From Cydia pomonella (lineage: Eukaryota > Arthropoda > Insecta > Lepidoptera > Tortricidae): a stretch of 64,000 nt of DNA. The notes below the pieces were generated by a model. The model was not told where the DNA came from and did not search any database. It saw only the letters and a program-made list of their open reading frames with translations. This document shows positions 12,053-22,021 of the stretch, one piece after another (position 1 is the stretch's first letter; every line of letters begins with the position of its first letter). The stretch spans positions 13,491,389 through 13,555,388 of the forward strand of contig NC_084713.1 in NCBI RefSeq assembly GCF_033807575.1, read 5' to 3'. The position numbers and the translations under genes are program-made.

Positions 12053-14395
12053 TTATAACCTTTATTCATTTAATATCTTAGGTTAGGATTTTTTATAATA
12101 TGGATATAAAAGTAAAATATAAAAACACTTACAAAACAATACAAAAGATATAAACACATTATAAAAAACCTAACCTAGGGTGCCGCCAGCAGCGGGGCAG
12201 GGCCCAAGCTGCCGGTGGTCAGGGCCGCAGAGAGAGGAACCGACGTACTATACGCGCCGTGTCCAAAATTACTGCCTTCTGCATCTGACCCTTGATCCAG
12301 CCACCTAGCGAGAGTCTCTCTAGGTGTTGGTCGAGACTCTTCGCTATGAGACCGTTCGCTGAAACGACTATCGGGACAATGATCGTCGAATCAACATCCC
12401 ACATGGCGGTTATCTCGTGAGCCAAGTCTAGGTACTTACTGGACTTGTCCTTCTCGGCTTTCACGAGATTCTCATCATGGGGGATGGTGATGTCGACGAG
12501 CACGGTCCGGCGTTGCGATCGATCTATTATCACGATGTCAGGCTTATTGGCTACAATAGTCCTGTCAGTGATAATAGATCGATCCCAATAGAGCGTGGCA
12601 CGACCATTTTCGAGAACTGGAGCAGGTGAGTACTTGTAGTACGGTACTTCGCGGTCCACAAGGCGGTATAGAAGAGCAAGTTGCTGGTGAATAATTCTGG
12701 CTACGAGATTATGTCTGTGCAAGTACTCGCCGTTAGCAAGATGAGAACAACCGGAAATGATATGCCTGAGTGACTCTCCGGGACGGCGGCATGCCCGACA
12801 AATGTCGACCGTACCGTCCTTCAGGATATATTTCCGATAGTTGTTCGTCATCATAACTTCGTCCGCAATTGCACAGGCAAAACCCTCGGTTTCTCCGAAG
12901 AGGTCCCCGAATCGTAACCAGTTCACCGACGCGAGCAGGTCCACGTCAGGTCCCGTGAGGGCCTTGTAGAACCGCCCGTGTAGCACCTTACTCTCCCATG
13001 CCGCTTTGCGATCCGCAGTACTTAGTACCACAGGTTTGCGCCAGTTCTCGTTTGCCAAGGAGAGCGGCGTGAGGTTCCTGTCTACTGCCACCACGTCACG
13101 ATGCATCCCACACTCGTTGTTAAGGAAATAATTCCTGAGATTGCACACCTCGCGGTTGTGGAGATCTTTGGCGTTTAGGAAGCCTCGACCTCCACACTTC
13201 CGTGGGATGTACAATCTCATAACAGACGAGCGTGGGTGTAGCATACGGTGTGTGGTGAGCAGTAGTCGGACCCTCCGATCCAGGGCGTCCAGCTCGATCT
13301 GAGTCCACCTTAGTATGCCAAAGGAGTATGTGAGTAGGGGCATTACCCAGGCGTTGAAGGCGCGCACTTTGTTGCCTCCTGACAAAAGACTGTTAAGGAC
13401 TTTTGTGAGCCGACTGAAAAAGCGCTCCTTCACCGACTGTCTAATACCCTCGTCCTCAATACCCAACGACTGAGCCATACCAAGGTATTTGTAGGTTTCT
13501 GATTCAGAGATAGATCTGAAAGACATTGCCTCAGATAGTTGTAAATTTGTTGAATTTACAACCTTCCCCCGCTGTACATGCATTACCGCACATTTATCGA
13601 CACCAAACTCCATGTTGATGGCACTACTGAAAACTTCAGTGGTTTTCAGTAGCTCCAACAAGTCTTGGCTATTTGGTGCAAATAATTTGAGGTCATCCAT
13701 GTACAGAAGGTGAGAAATGACTTCACCCTCTCTCCGAAGCCGGCAACCTAGTCCCGAATCCTTCAGCAGGGTGCTGAGGGGATTCAGAGCTAGGCAGAAC
13801 CACAGGGGACTCAGACTATCACCCTGGAATATTCCTCGCTCAATCCTTATAAAATCCTGCGGGCCAGGGCGGTCATCCCCGCCTCCTGGTTGACGAAGGA
13901 CTGTGGTCCACTGCCTCATACACGCGCTTAGGAAGGCTCTTAAAGCTGTATCAACTTTATACAGCTCTAAGACCCTCCCCAGCCATGAGTGAGGCACCGA
14001 ATCATAGGCCTTCTTGTAGTCAATCCAAGCGGCAGAGAGGGCCCCCTTATTCCGCCGCATTTGTTGGCAAATGGTCATGTCTATGAGGAGGAGCTCTTTA
14101 GTACCACGGGACCCAACCCTACATCCATTTTGAGCGGAGGCCAAAATGTTGTTAGCGACAATGTGCGCGTTTATTTTTGATCTCAAAATGGATGTAAGGA
14201 GCTTGTAGTGTAGGCAAGCACGTGATGGGTCTGTAGTTCTTTGCTTCCGTGGTACTACCGGACTTATAGAGCAGGAAGGTGACACCAGTTGTTAAGGAAG
14301 ATGGGAGAGAACCAAGCTCGAGGGCTTGTTGAAATTGTGCTGCCAAGCGTGAGTGCGAGCATCGGAACCATTTTAGCCAGAAGTTGTGCAATCCA
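12053..14395 (-). mobile_element. Dong/R4-type LINE, 5'-truncated copy 1
   Basis: A non-LTR retrotransposon on the minus strand. Its 3' end abuts a TTA repeat at 12040-12055 and its truncated 5' end abuts another at 14396-14410. Dong elements are known to insert in TAA repeats, and the encoded protein pairs a reverse transcriptase with a restriction-like endonuclease, as expected for that clade. Upstream of the main frame, coding continues to about 14391 in another frame (NYRPITCLPTL joining YKLLTSILRSKI), so one small indel near 14205 breaks the protein. It is nearly identical to copy 2. Confidence 0.85.
12219..14285 (-). CDS. Reverse transcriptase-endonuclease of Dong-like LINE
   Basis: An open frame of 688 codons. 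Residues 88-95 (IDYKKAYD) hold the first catalytic Asp; GIFQGDSLSP is at 151-160 and the catalytic YMDD at 195-198. A Cys/His cluster (CRAC, then H and C) lies at about 496-513. The restriction-like endonuclease core shows KPDIVIIDR at 581-589 and VLVDITIP at 595-602. The apparent start Met is not the true start: the first residues are out of frame with upstream coding sequence that runs to about 14391. The protein reverse-transcribes element RNA at a nicked target. It is broken by one frameshift, and the N-terminal region is missing. Confidence 0.8.
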   Translation of the reverse strand: MSPSCSISPVVPRKQRTTDPSRACLHYKLLTSILRSKINAHIVANNILASAQNGCRVGSRGTKELLLIDMTICQQMRRNKGALSAAWIDYKKAYDSVPHSWLGRVLELYKVDTALRAFLSACMRQWTTVLRQPGGGDDRPGPQDFIRIERGIFQGDSLSPLWFCLALNPLSTLLKDSGLGCRLRREGEVISHLLYMDDLKLFAPNSQDLLELLKTTEVFSSAINMEFGVDKCAVMHVQRGKVVNSTNLQLSEAMSFRSISESETYKYLGMAQSLGIEDEGIRQSVKERFFSRLTKVLNSLLSGGNKVRAFNAWVMPLLTYSFGILRWTQIELDALDRRVRLLLTTHRMLHPRSSVMRLYIPRKCGGRGFLNAKDLHNREVCNLRNYFLNNECGMHRDVVAVDRNLTPLSLANENWRKPVVLSTADRKAAWESKVLHGRFYKALTGPDVDLLASVNWLRFGDLFGETEGFACAIADEVMMTNNYRKYILKDGTVDICRACRRPGESLRHIISGCSHLANGEYLHRHNLVARIIHQQLALLYRLVDREVPYYKYSPAPVLENGRATLYWDRSIITDRTIVANKPDIVIIDRSQRRTVLVDITIPHDENLVKAEKDKSSKYLDLAHEITAMWDVDSTIIVPIVVSANGLIAKSLDQHLERLSLGGWIKGQMQKAVILDTARIVRRFLSLRP

Positions 14396-15883
14396 ATTAT
14401 TATTATTATTTCCTTTATTTCTCTTAATTCTTAGACTGAGGTTTTTTACAATATGGATATAAAAGTAAAATATAAAAATACATAAAAAAAAAATACAAAA
14501 CACATATAAACACATTGTAAAAAACCTAACCTAGGGTGCCGCCAGCAGCGGGGCAAGGCCCAAGCTGCCGGTGGTCAGGGCCGCAGGGAGAGGAACCGCC
14601 GGACTATCCGCGCCGTGCTCAAGATCACCGCCTTCTGCATCTGACCCTTGATCCAACCACCTAGCGAGAGTCTCTCAAGGTGTTGTTCGAGACTCTTCGC
14701 TATGAGACCGTTCGCTGAAACAACTATCGGGACAATGATCGTCGAATCAACATCCCACATGGCGGTTATCTCGTGAGCCAAGTCTAGGTACTTACTAGAT
14801 TTGTCCTTCTCGGCTTTCACGAGATTCTCGTCATGGGGGATGGTGATGTCGACGAGCACGGCCCGGCGTTGCGATCGATCTATTATCACGATGTCAGGCT
14901 TATTGGCTACAATAGTCCTGTCAGTGATAATAGATCGATCCCAATAGAGCGTGGCACGACCATTTTCGAGAACTGGCGCAGGTGAGTACTTGTAGTACGG
15001 TACTTCGCGGTCCACAAGGCCGTATAGAAGAGCAAGTTGCTGGTGAATAATCCTGGCTACGAGATTATGTCTGTGCAAGTACTCGCCGTTAGCAAGATGA
15101 GAACAACCGGAAATGATATGCCTGAGTGACTCTCCGGGACGGCGGCATGCCCGACAAATGTCGACCGTACCGTCCTTCAGGATATATTTCCGATAGTTGT
15201 TCGTCATCATAACTTCGTCCGCAATTGCACAGACGAAACCCTCGGTTTCTCCGAAGAGGTCCCCGAATCGTAACCAGTTCACCGACGCGAGCAGGTCTAC
15301 GTCGGGTCCCGTGAGGGCCTTGTAGAACCGCCCGTGTAGCACCTTACTCTCCCATGCCGCCTTGCGATCCGCAGCACTTAGTACCACAGGTTTGCGCCAG
15401 TTCTCGTTCGCCAAGGAGAGCGGAGTGAGGTTCCTGTCTACTGCCACCACATCCCGATGCATCCCACACTCGTTGTTAAGGAAATAATTCCTGAGATTGC
15501 ACACCTCGCGGTTGTGGAGATCTTTGGCGTTTAGGAAGCCTCGACCTCCACACTTCCGTGGGATGTACAATCTCATAACTGACGAGCGTGGGTGCAGCAT
15601 ACGATGTGTGGTGAGCATTAGTCGGACCCTCCGATCCAGGGCGTCCAGCTCGGTCTGAGTCCATCTTAGTATGCCAAAGGAGTATATGAGTAGGGGCATT
15701 ACCCAGGCGTTGAAGGCGCGCACTTTGTTGCCTCCTGACAAAAGACTGTTAAGGACTTTTGTGAGCCGACTGAAAAAGCGCTCCTTCACCGACTGTCTAA
15801 TACCCTCGTCCTCAATACCCAACGACTGTGTCATACCAAGGTATTTGTAGGTTTCTGATTCAGAGATAGATCTGAAAGACATT
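14396..15883 (-). mobile_element. Dong/R4-type LINE, 5'-truncated copy 2
   Basis: A second, shorter copy in the same orientation. Its 3' end meets the truncated 5' end of copy 1 across a TTATTATTATT tract, and its own 5' end stops at 15883 against seven TTA units. The 3' untranslated part (14396-14574) matches 12053-12218 of copy 1 with scattered changes and small indels. Both copies were therefore inserted into TTA repeats, probably successively at one microsatellite. Confidence 0.85.
14575..15882 (-). CDS. C-terminal part of Dong-like RT-endonuclease
   Basis: A 435-codon frame starting at MSFRSISESE, corresponding to residue 254 onwards of copy 1. The catalytic RT core is absent; the thumb region, the Cys/His cluster and the KPDIVIID/VLVDITIP endonuclease motifs are intact. 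Only a few residues differ from copy 1 (for example T for A after KYLGM, and V for A in EGFVCA), pointing to recent activity. It cannot transpose alone, as the polymerase core is missing. Confidence 0.75.
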   Translation of the reverse strand: MSFRSISESETYKYLGMTQSLGIEDEGIRQSVKERFFSRLTKVLNSLLSGGNKVRAFNAWVMPLLIYSFGILRWTQTELDALDRRVRLMLTTHRMLHPRSSVMRLYIPRKCGGRGFLNAKDLHNREVCNLRNYFLNNECGMHRDVVAVDRNLTPLSLANENWRKPVVLSAADRKAAWESKVLHGRFYKALTGPDVDLLASVNWLRFGDLFGETEGFVCAIADEVMMTNNYRKYILKDGTVDICRACRRPGESLRHIISGCSHLANGEYLHRHNLVARIIHQQLALLYGLVDREVPYYKYSPAPVLENGRATLYWDRSIITDRTIVANKPDIVIIDRSQRRAVLVDITIPHDENLVKAEKDKSSKYLDLAHEITAMWDVDSTIIVPIVVSANGLIAKSLEQHLERLSLGGWIKGQMQKAVILSTARIVRRFLSLRP

Positions 15884-16047
15884 ATTATTATTATTATTAT
15901 TTATATACTTATCCCTATCCTTTATAATATTTAAATTATTTGGTTAAATTCGATGATAAAAATGCATTGTATTGTTTTTGGTCAAATTAATAACTAGATT
16001 ATTATTATTACCAAGCCACATAATATCGTTTTCATAATTAGTCTGGC

Positions 16048-16194
16048 CAGAGGCGGCGTTAGGCGTGGGCGACGTGGGCAATAAGTACCTATATCTCAGA
16101 CACACCGTAAAAATGTTCGTTATTTCTTGCGGCACCAGAGGGCCTCGCTAAAAGTACCTTGCCCACATAAAATTTTGGTTTTGCCCCGCCACTG
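16048..16194. mobile_element. hAT-type MITE with 8-bp target duplication
   Basis: It begins CAGAGGCGGCG, ends with the complement of CAGTGGCGGGGC, and is flanked by a perfect AGTCTGGC at 16040-16047 and 16195-16202. At 147 bp it is non-autonomous. Confidence 0.85.
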
Positions 16195-16720
16195 AGTCTG
16201 GCTGCATTGAATAACAGTAGGCTAATGAACACGGAGTCACGTCGTTGTTTGTATTTCGCATGTACCTAAATGTATCTTTATTAAGTCATTGAAATCAGAG
16301 TGTCGTTCTAAAAAGGTTAGAGAAGCTACTCGTCTTTATCTGCCTACAGCATAACACAGTTGCATATCGTGGCAATTTTAGATATTCTGCCACGAAGTGC
16401 TGGTACCCCCTCCCCCTGTTGGCCTTATCACTTTTTTGAGGTGCTTGGTGACTTTCTTCGTCTTTTGATGAGTTTTTAACATTGCTACTGCATTTCCAAT
16501 TATGCTTGCGTTCGTTATCAATTAGAATAAATAATTTACTAGTAACGATCTTACTAGTAGGTATATTTGAAGCCAAATATTTGTGTCGCTTTCAAGCAAA
16601 GGGTACCACACTATCGCTTGCCATAATGACCGCTCTGACATGTTATTCGTATAAAGAAACAAGTACTTTATTGAAATTTACATTGAGAACATTTCAAACC
16701 TAATTTCCTAGTAGGTAAAT

Positions 16721-16852
16721 GTTGACCGAACGGTATTAATTAGAATTGACCAGTGTCCATTACAAATTGAACCGCACACCGTATCGCACGGTTACAGTTT
16801 ACGGTTCAATTTGTGATGGTCAATGGACAATTCTAATTAACGTTCGGCCAAC
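16721..16852. mobile_element. Inverted-repeat MITE
   Basis: The arms GTTGACCGAACG...TTAATTAGAATTG and CAATTCTAATTAA-CGTTCGGCCAAC are inverted copies with small indels; inner arms ACAAATTGAACCG and CGGTTCAATTTGT continue the foldback. Confidence 0.7.
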
Positions 16853-17042
16853 ACTGGTACCAATTTCAATGTAGATATACAAAAACTCGTTGATCAACGA
16901 GAAAATAAACAAGATGCCTACCTAATCAATCAAGGCTTTGCATCAAACCATGCGGAAATGTATCTCAAACTACAAGCAAACAAAACATACAGTCATATAT
17001 CATACTTTATTATCTTATTAAAACTAAATAGTGCAGTTAACA

Positions 17043-17353
17043 ATACACAAATATTTTTATTTCACTGTCTGTATAATGGATTACTTTTTTACTAATTTTA
17101 TAAATTAATCCATACTTTTAAAAAGCTGTGCAAAATAATGTCAATAATATCCACTAATCAGTTCATACATAATATGCATTTTATAGGTACATCTCGCGAT
17201 ACACAAATATTTTTATTTCACTGTCTGTATAATGGATTACTTTTTTACTAATTTTATAAATTAATCCATACTTTTACAAAGCTGTGCAAAATAATGTCAA
17301 TAATATCCACTAATCAGTTCATACATAATATGCATTTTATAGGTACATCTCGC
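17043..17353. repeat. Two-copy tandem duplication, 156-bp unit
   Basis: The unit from ATACACAAATATTTTTATTT to GGTACATCTCGC occurs twice head to tail (17043-17198 and 17199-17353), differing by about one base (TTTTAAAAA versus TTTTACAAA). There is no coding content. Confidence 0.9.
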
Positions 17354-17901
17354 TTTTGCGTGTTAGTGGATCTGGGTTCGTATAAATGGGTAAATCTAGC
17401 AAATGAACCATTTTATATTTCGGTGGACCAAAAAGGACCTTATTCTTAACCTATCGGACGCCAAAAACACTTAAAGGCGACTAGTTAGTCGCTCCCACAG
17501 CGCCAAGGACAACTGCAAGTGTTATGGACGTTATGGTGGAAGCTGTCCAAGTAAGTAACTTTCAAGTAAGGTGTGTCAGTGACGTTTTTGTTTTTGATTT
17601 AAAGCGTTCAAAAGGTTAAATTAAGTCAACTTCAAAAATGGGGGAGGCCAAAGTTCAAATGAATTATAATATTTTAAATAAAAATCTTAATGGTCCAGGT
17701 GCATGTATATGCTGAATGTTATACCTAAATATAGTGAATTAATACAGAGTGTAAATTAATTATAAATACATAAATATTAAACCAGTATCTGGTAAAAGTT
17801 ATTAAACAACCTTTAATAGAATACTAGACACAACTCTTGACTGTAATAATTAATTAGGCAGATATAAATCATGTAAATATCAATTTATCTACAAGAATAG
17901 G

Positions 17902-17950
17902 TCAGGGGTCGGCAAACCGTGGCTCGCGAGTCGTATACTGCTCTTAGGAG
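17902..17950. repeat. hAT terminal fragment
   Basis: CAGGGGTCGGCAAACCGTGG resembles one end of a hAT element whose other end I cannot find nearby. Likely a remnant. Confidence 0.4.
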
Positions 17951-18926
17951 ATACAATAACAGGTAAGTATTCAAGTCACTGTAACCCAATCTCCACATGC
18001 ATAAATCGTTTCATTTAATTTCACTGACAAGATTGACATCATGTCACGGAAAATCACATTTGGCTATTCTAGTCAAAAACTCGTTTTTGCCGACAAAGGT
18101 GTACAATGGACATGTAGGTGAGAGAGTCTGATAAGGATGTTAGATTTTTAGTCTGGCTAGTTGATTTTTACTTTTTACACTAGCCGGTAAACATAGAGAT
18201 CTTGACATTGTTTATAGATTTTGAACGGGCGACATTATAAATAGCGACAAAGTTTTTCACATAGCTTGGTTGCGGTGAAGATCTGCATACCTTAAAACGC
18301 AAAATTACCCAACGGTACCCAAGCTAATGTGAAATATGCTAAAGTTATGAGACTTATGAATCTTGACACATGCATGCATTTCACTCTATCAGACGATATA
18401 AAATGTCGAACGGCACAGATATGAGCAATAGTATCAATTTAAAAACGTTTTCAAATAGAATATAGTTATAGATAATGCGAGAACTTCATTCACAGCTGCA
18501 TGCATCATGGTTTTTCTGTTCATTGGTGTAACAAGCGTGTTACCATTTTTTATGTCTCCACAAATTATTTCTATTTCTAAGAACATAGAATTAATACAAA
18601 ATCATTTGTAAACGAAAATAATCTAATATGTCATGTGTTAGTTTTAATCGGCGGATCCACACAGAGCGAGCAGCCTCGCGAGGAAATTTCCTAGCACGGT
18701 AAACGTGAGAGTCAGAATGGCGGGTGTACCTAAATAAAAATAAATGAAAAGCATACCATATTTGTGTTCCTAATTTGTACTACTTATTTAGTACCTCCGT
18801 TAAAAAAAATTGTACCACACGGTACATAAAGTTATCATCCAAAAACATTACACCCGCCATCCTGACAGTCAGAATGGCGGGTGTACTTTATTACGCTATG
18901 TTCCCGTGGTTATTGATAAATTCTAT

Positions 18927-19169
18927 CATGGGCGCCGGCAGCGGGGTGCAAGGGGGTGCACTTGCACCCGCCTGGCAGGAAAGAAAATATATAAAATTAA
19001 ATTCATGTCTTTTACGCGTCTGCACCAGCATTAGAGTTGGACCAATATAAGTCTGCAATGATTTTGATAGCAAAACTCGGAACTAACACAAGAAAAGTAA
19101 ATGACTGCATCAATTCTTCTACTCCATTTATCATGCACCTCCCTGAAAGTAATCCTGGCGGCGCCCATG
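18927..19169. mobile_element. hAT-like element nested in foldback arm
   Basis: It begins CATGGGCGCCGGCAG and ends CCTGGCGGCGCCCATG, and is flanked by a perfect 8-bp repeat AATTCTAT (18919-18926 and 19170-19177). The opposite arm at about 20205-20225 reads straight through the site (complement GATAAATTCTATAAAAGCC), giving an empty-site control within one element. It is 243 bp and non-coding. Confidence 0.9.
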
Positions 19170-19391
19170 AATTCTATAAAGCCAAATTTTTGTACCTTCA
19201 TATTCAATTATAATATGAGCCATTTTATTTGTGGTTTCCAAGTTTTACTCATTTCATATTTTGCTTGCTATTACAATTTTGCAGGCGTTATATTTTTTCA
19301 AGTTATCGATCTAATTTTTAAGAAAAAACGCTAAGGTACAATTATTTTTATTACACCAGAATTTTTAATGTTTAATGTTTAATCTGTTAAG

Positions 19392-19968
19392 TTCATAGTA
19401 CCTGGGCGACCGAGCTTTGCTCGGTTATAACTATTTATTGTAATATGGTGGTGTATAGGTGATAATCTACATAAACTTAAAAAGTAAAATGTGAACGGAC
19501 AATTATTATTATTTACAATCGATTTTAACCTTACAGCACTTGTCACAGAGTAACGCCATCTATTATCAATTTCTCTTATTACTTGGGTCATTTTTTTACT
19601 GAATTAAACTTGTCTAAAACAATAAAAATTTAAAAATTATATATAAACTTGAACATATAAAAAAAAAACAAAAGTTAGTCATCGGGCGAGATTCGAACCC
19701 GTAACACTCGTTTAGCGGTCCGCGTCTTAACCCGCTGGACCAGACGGGCAGTGGCCGGCAACATGAAATTAGCGACCATATTCTGTGTCGAAAGAAAAAC
19801 GCATGAAAACTCGAAAACACGTGTTTTCTCAAACATAAGACTAATCTAGATAGATTGTATGTATACCCCCAAAAACCCCCATATACCAAATTACAGCGAA
19901 ATCGTTAGAGCCGTTTCCGCGATCACAGAAATATATATATATATACAAGAATTGCTCGTTTAAAGGTA
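19392..19968 (-). repeat. Dispersed repeat containing a tRNA-like SINE segment
   Basis: On the minus strand, about 19755-19680 reads GTCTGGTCCAGCGGGTTAAG, a tRNA-like A box, and then GGGTTCGAATCTCG, a Pol III B box. The acceptor stem does not pair, so it is not a functional tRNA gene. Outer parts (CGACCGAGCTTTGCTCGG at the left, ACAAGAATTGCTCGTTTAAA at the right) belong to the same dispersed insert. Confidence 0.55.
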
Positions 19969-19970
19969 TA

Positions 19971-20061
19971 ACTCAGAAAATCATGTCTTAAAAATGATTT
20001 TTCTTAGGAAGAATTCTTTGAATTGGCGCCTAACCTTTTTTAAGACATGATTTTCTGAGTT
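19971..20061. mobile_element. Hairpin element at foldback centre
   Basis: ACTCAGAAAATCATGTCTTA at the left is matched by its complement TAAGACATGATTTTCTGAGT at the right, around a loop of about 50 bases. Confidence 0.75.
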
Positions 20062-20612
20062 TACTTAACAGATTAAACAAGGTACTAATTCCTGGCGTAA
20101 TAAAAATAATTGTATCTGGTGTAATAAATATAAATGAGTCAAACTTGGAAACCACAAATAAAATGGCTCATATTATAATTGAATATGAAGGTACAAAAAT
20201 TTGGCTTTTATAGAATTTATCAATAACCACGGGAATATAGCGTAATAAAGTACACCCGCCATTCTGACTGTCAGGATGGCGGGTGTACTGTTTTTTTTTG
20301 GTAATAGCTTTAAGTACCGTGAGGTAAAAAAATTTTTAAAGGAGGTACTAAATAGTACAAATTAGGTACAAAAATATGGTATGGTTTTCATTTAATTTTA
20401 GGTATTTAGGTACACCCGCCATTCTAACTCTCACCGGTAAACGCCCGGCCTCACGAGGCCGCCGCTTGTGTAACTTTTGCCTCAGCACGTTTGCCTCATC
20501 CGAGCCAATTTGCACGGCAAGATGGCGTCACTAGGCATGTCCACACTGGCCGTATTGTGCGCGAGGAAATTGCCTCGCGCGTATGTTCGCTCTGTGTGGA
20601 CCCGCCTAATGT

Positions 20613-21263
20613 GAAATAGGCTGAGGCAGATATGTCACTAGTTTGAGTGACGCTAGTAACGCTAGACCCAAAATCAGCCTCTTCCGCCCACCTCATCATA
20701 AAATCATTTCCTTGTAAAACCTAATTTAATGAGAATCATAGAAATCATCACATTTTTTGTATAAAGGAAACAAATCATCATAATCGTTATAAGGCCTTAT
20801 CATGGTTTATAACATTGAAATTAATTTAGGTAAATATTATTCAATCATAATATGTTCCCAAAACACCACATTTGCAAAATACATGTAGGGCATAAAACTA
20901 ACAAAGTTACAAAAACCTTAAATATATATATTTAATTAGCCAAGTCATAAGCTCTGTCATAAAGGTTTTGACTGATAAAATGTTATACAATGTTTTTAAT
21001 AATACAATATAGCCATGATTCGAAAGCTTGTTTTTTACTTATTGAAACGTAATACATATCACTTGTTTTTAATTCAGGTCGCGATTTTATTTACAATTTT
21101 TTTATTTTAGGATTGTCGTTTGGCAAAGGCCCGGGAGAAGTCAACACAAGACATAACCAAATTGAACTTGAAATTATTTATTTTGCCAAATGTCTGTGTA
21201 TTAGTTGTATTAATGACTCCAACGGCACTTTAGTTTGCGACGTATTCCGTGAAAAGGAGAGGA
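20613..21263. other. Intergenic AT-rich sequence
   Basis: I see no gene, RNA or clear repeat in this 650-bp stretch. Confidence 0.5.
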
Positions 21264-21271
21264 GGCGTAGC

Positions 21272-21488
21272 TAGGGCTGCCATCCGTCCGGGGGGAGTGT
21301 CAAGAAGTGAGAAACCCGGACACTTTTCATGTAAGGAAGCGCATTAAAACTACATGTATAATTAAAGGTCTTGTTTTTAAAAAATATTATTTTCGGACTC
21401 GTCCGGGGAAAAAATGCGATTTACGCCAAATGTCCGGGTATTTTTGAATCTTTGTCCGGGTTTGGCGAAATTCGAGATGGCAGCCCTA
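21272..21488. mobile_element. hAT-type MITE with 8-bp target duplication
   Basis: It begins TAGGGCTGCCATC and ends with its complement GATGGCAGCCCTA, flanked by a perfect GGCGTAGC at 21264-21271 and 21489-21496. Inside, GTCCGGG motifs occur in both orientations as sub-terminal repeats. At 217 bp it is non-autonomous. Confidence 0.9.
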
Positions 21489-22021
21489 GGCGTAGCTACA
21501 TTAACGAGTTGCTGAACACGGAACACGCAAATGTGTCTCCTCCGGAACGCAAGGGCGAATCCACCGTTGTGGGCACGATGGGCATGCCCACAACCCTAAT
21601 AGGGTGCCTTATTGATTCGCCGAGTAAAATTACACCGATTTGTTTCGCTGACGCTTTTGCAGAGGACTATTTGGCAGAATTTCATTACACAGAGTAGTCA
21701 GTTGGCAACTTGGCATAACATTGATAAGCAGATTTACTTTAGAATAATCGTTAATTTACACAAAAGCAAATTGAATGGTATGTGAACCAAGTTTCTAGCA
21801 AACGTTAATCGACTAAAAGTTACATCTATTAGGTACGAATAAATCCCTCTGAGAAACGATTTTCGGCGAAACGTTGTCTGCGAATCGATAATCCCTTAAA
21901 GACTTGTGACGTAACACTTTCACGGTCTATTGAGATGAATAGGCTGATGATTGTTCATGAGCGAGATCGTACTTCGACTCGCACTTGGCCGATTTTTGGG
22001 TAGCTGTGACCACAACCTTTT

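Larger units (their letters stand above)
15884..18648. other. Intergenic, repeat-rich
   Basis: No gene is recognised. The interval contains a hAT MITE (16048-16194), a hairpin element (16721-16852), a 156-bp tandem duplication (17043-17353) and a hAT-end fragment near 17902. The remainder is AT-rich and featureless to me. Confidence 0.6.
18650..20612. mobile_element. 2-kb foldback element with nested insertions
   Basis: The left arm (18650-19391) and right arm (20065-20612) are reverse complements over several hundred bases. Shared blocks include GGATCCACACAGAGCGAGC at the left tip against GCTCTGTGTGGACCCGCC at the right, GAATGGCGGGTGTAC, the tract around ACGCTATGTTCCCGTGGTTA, GGCTCATATTATAATTGAAT, and AATCTGTTAAG. 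The tips match the element at 39313-41860. The left arm is interrupted by a hAT-like element (18927-19169). The centre carries a SINE/LINE-like insert (19392-19968) and a separate hairpin (19971-20061). No transposase is recognisable. Confidence 0.8.

Noticed and set aside
12219..15882. Two host genes with reverse-transcriptase domains
   Set aside because: Matching TTA-repeat boundaries, 5' truncation and a frameshift show them to be LINE copies, not domesticated genes.
19680..19755. A minus-strand tRNA gene
   Set aside because: A and B boxes are present, but the acceptor ends do not pair and the segment is inside a dispersed insert, so it is SINE-like.
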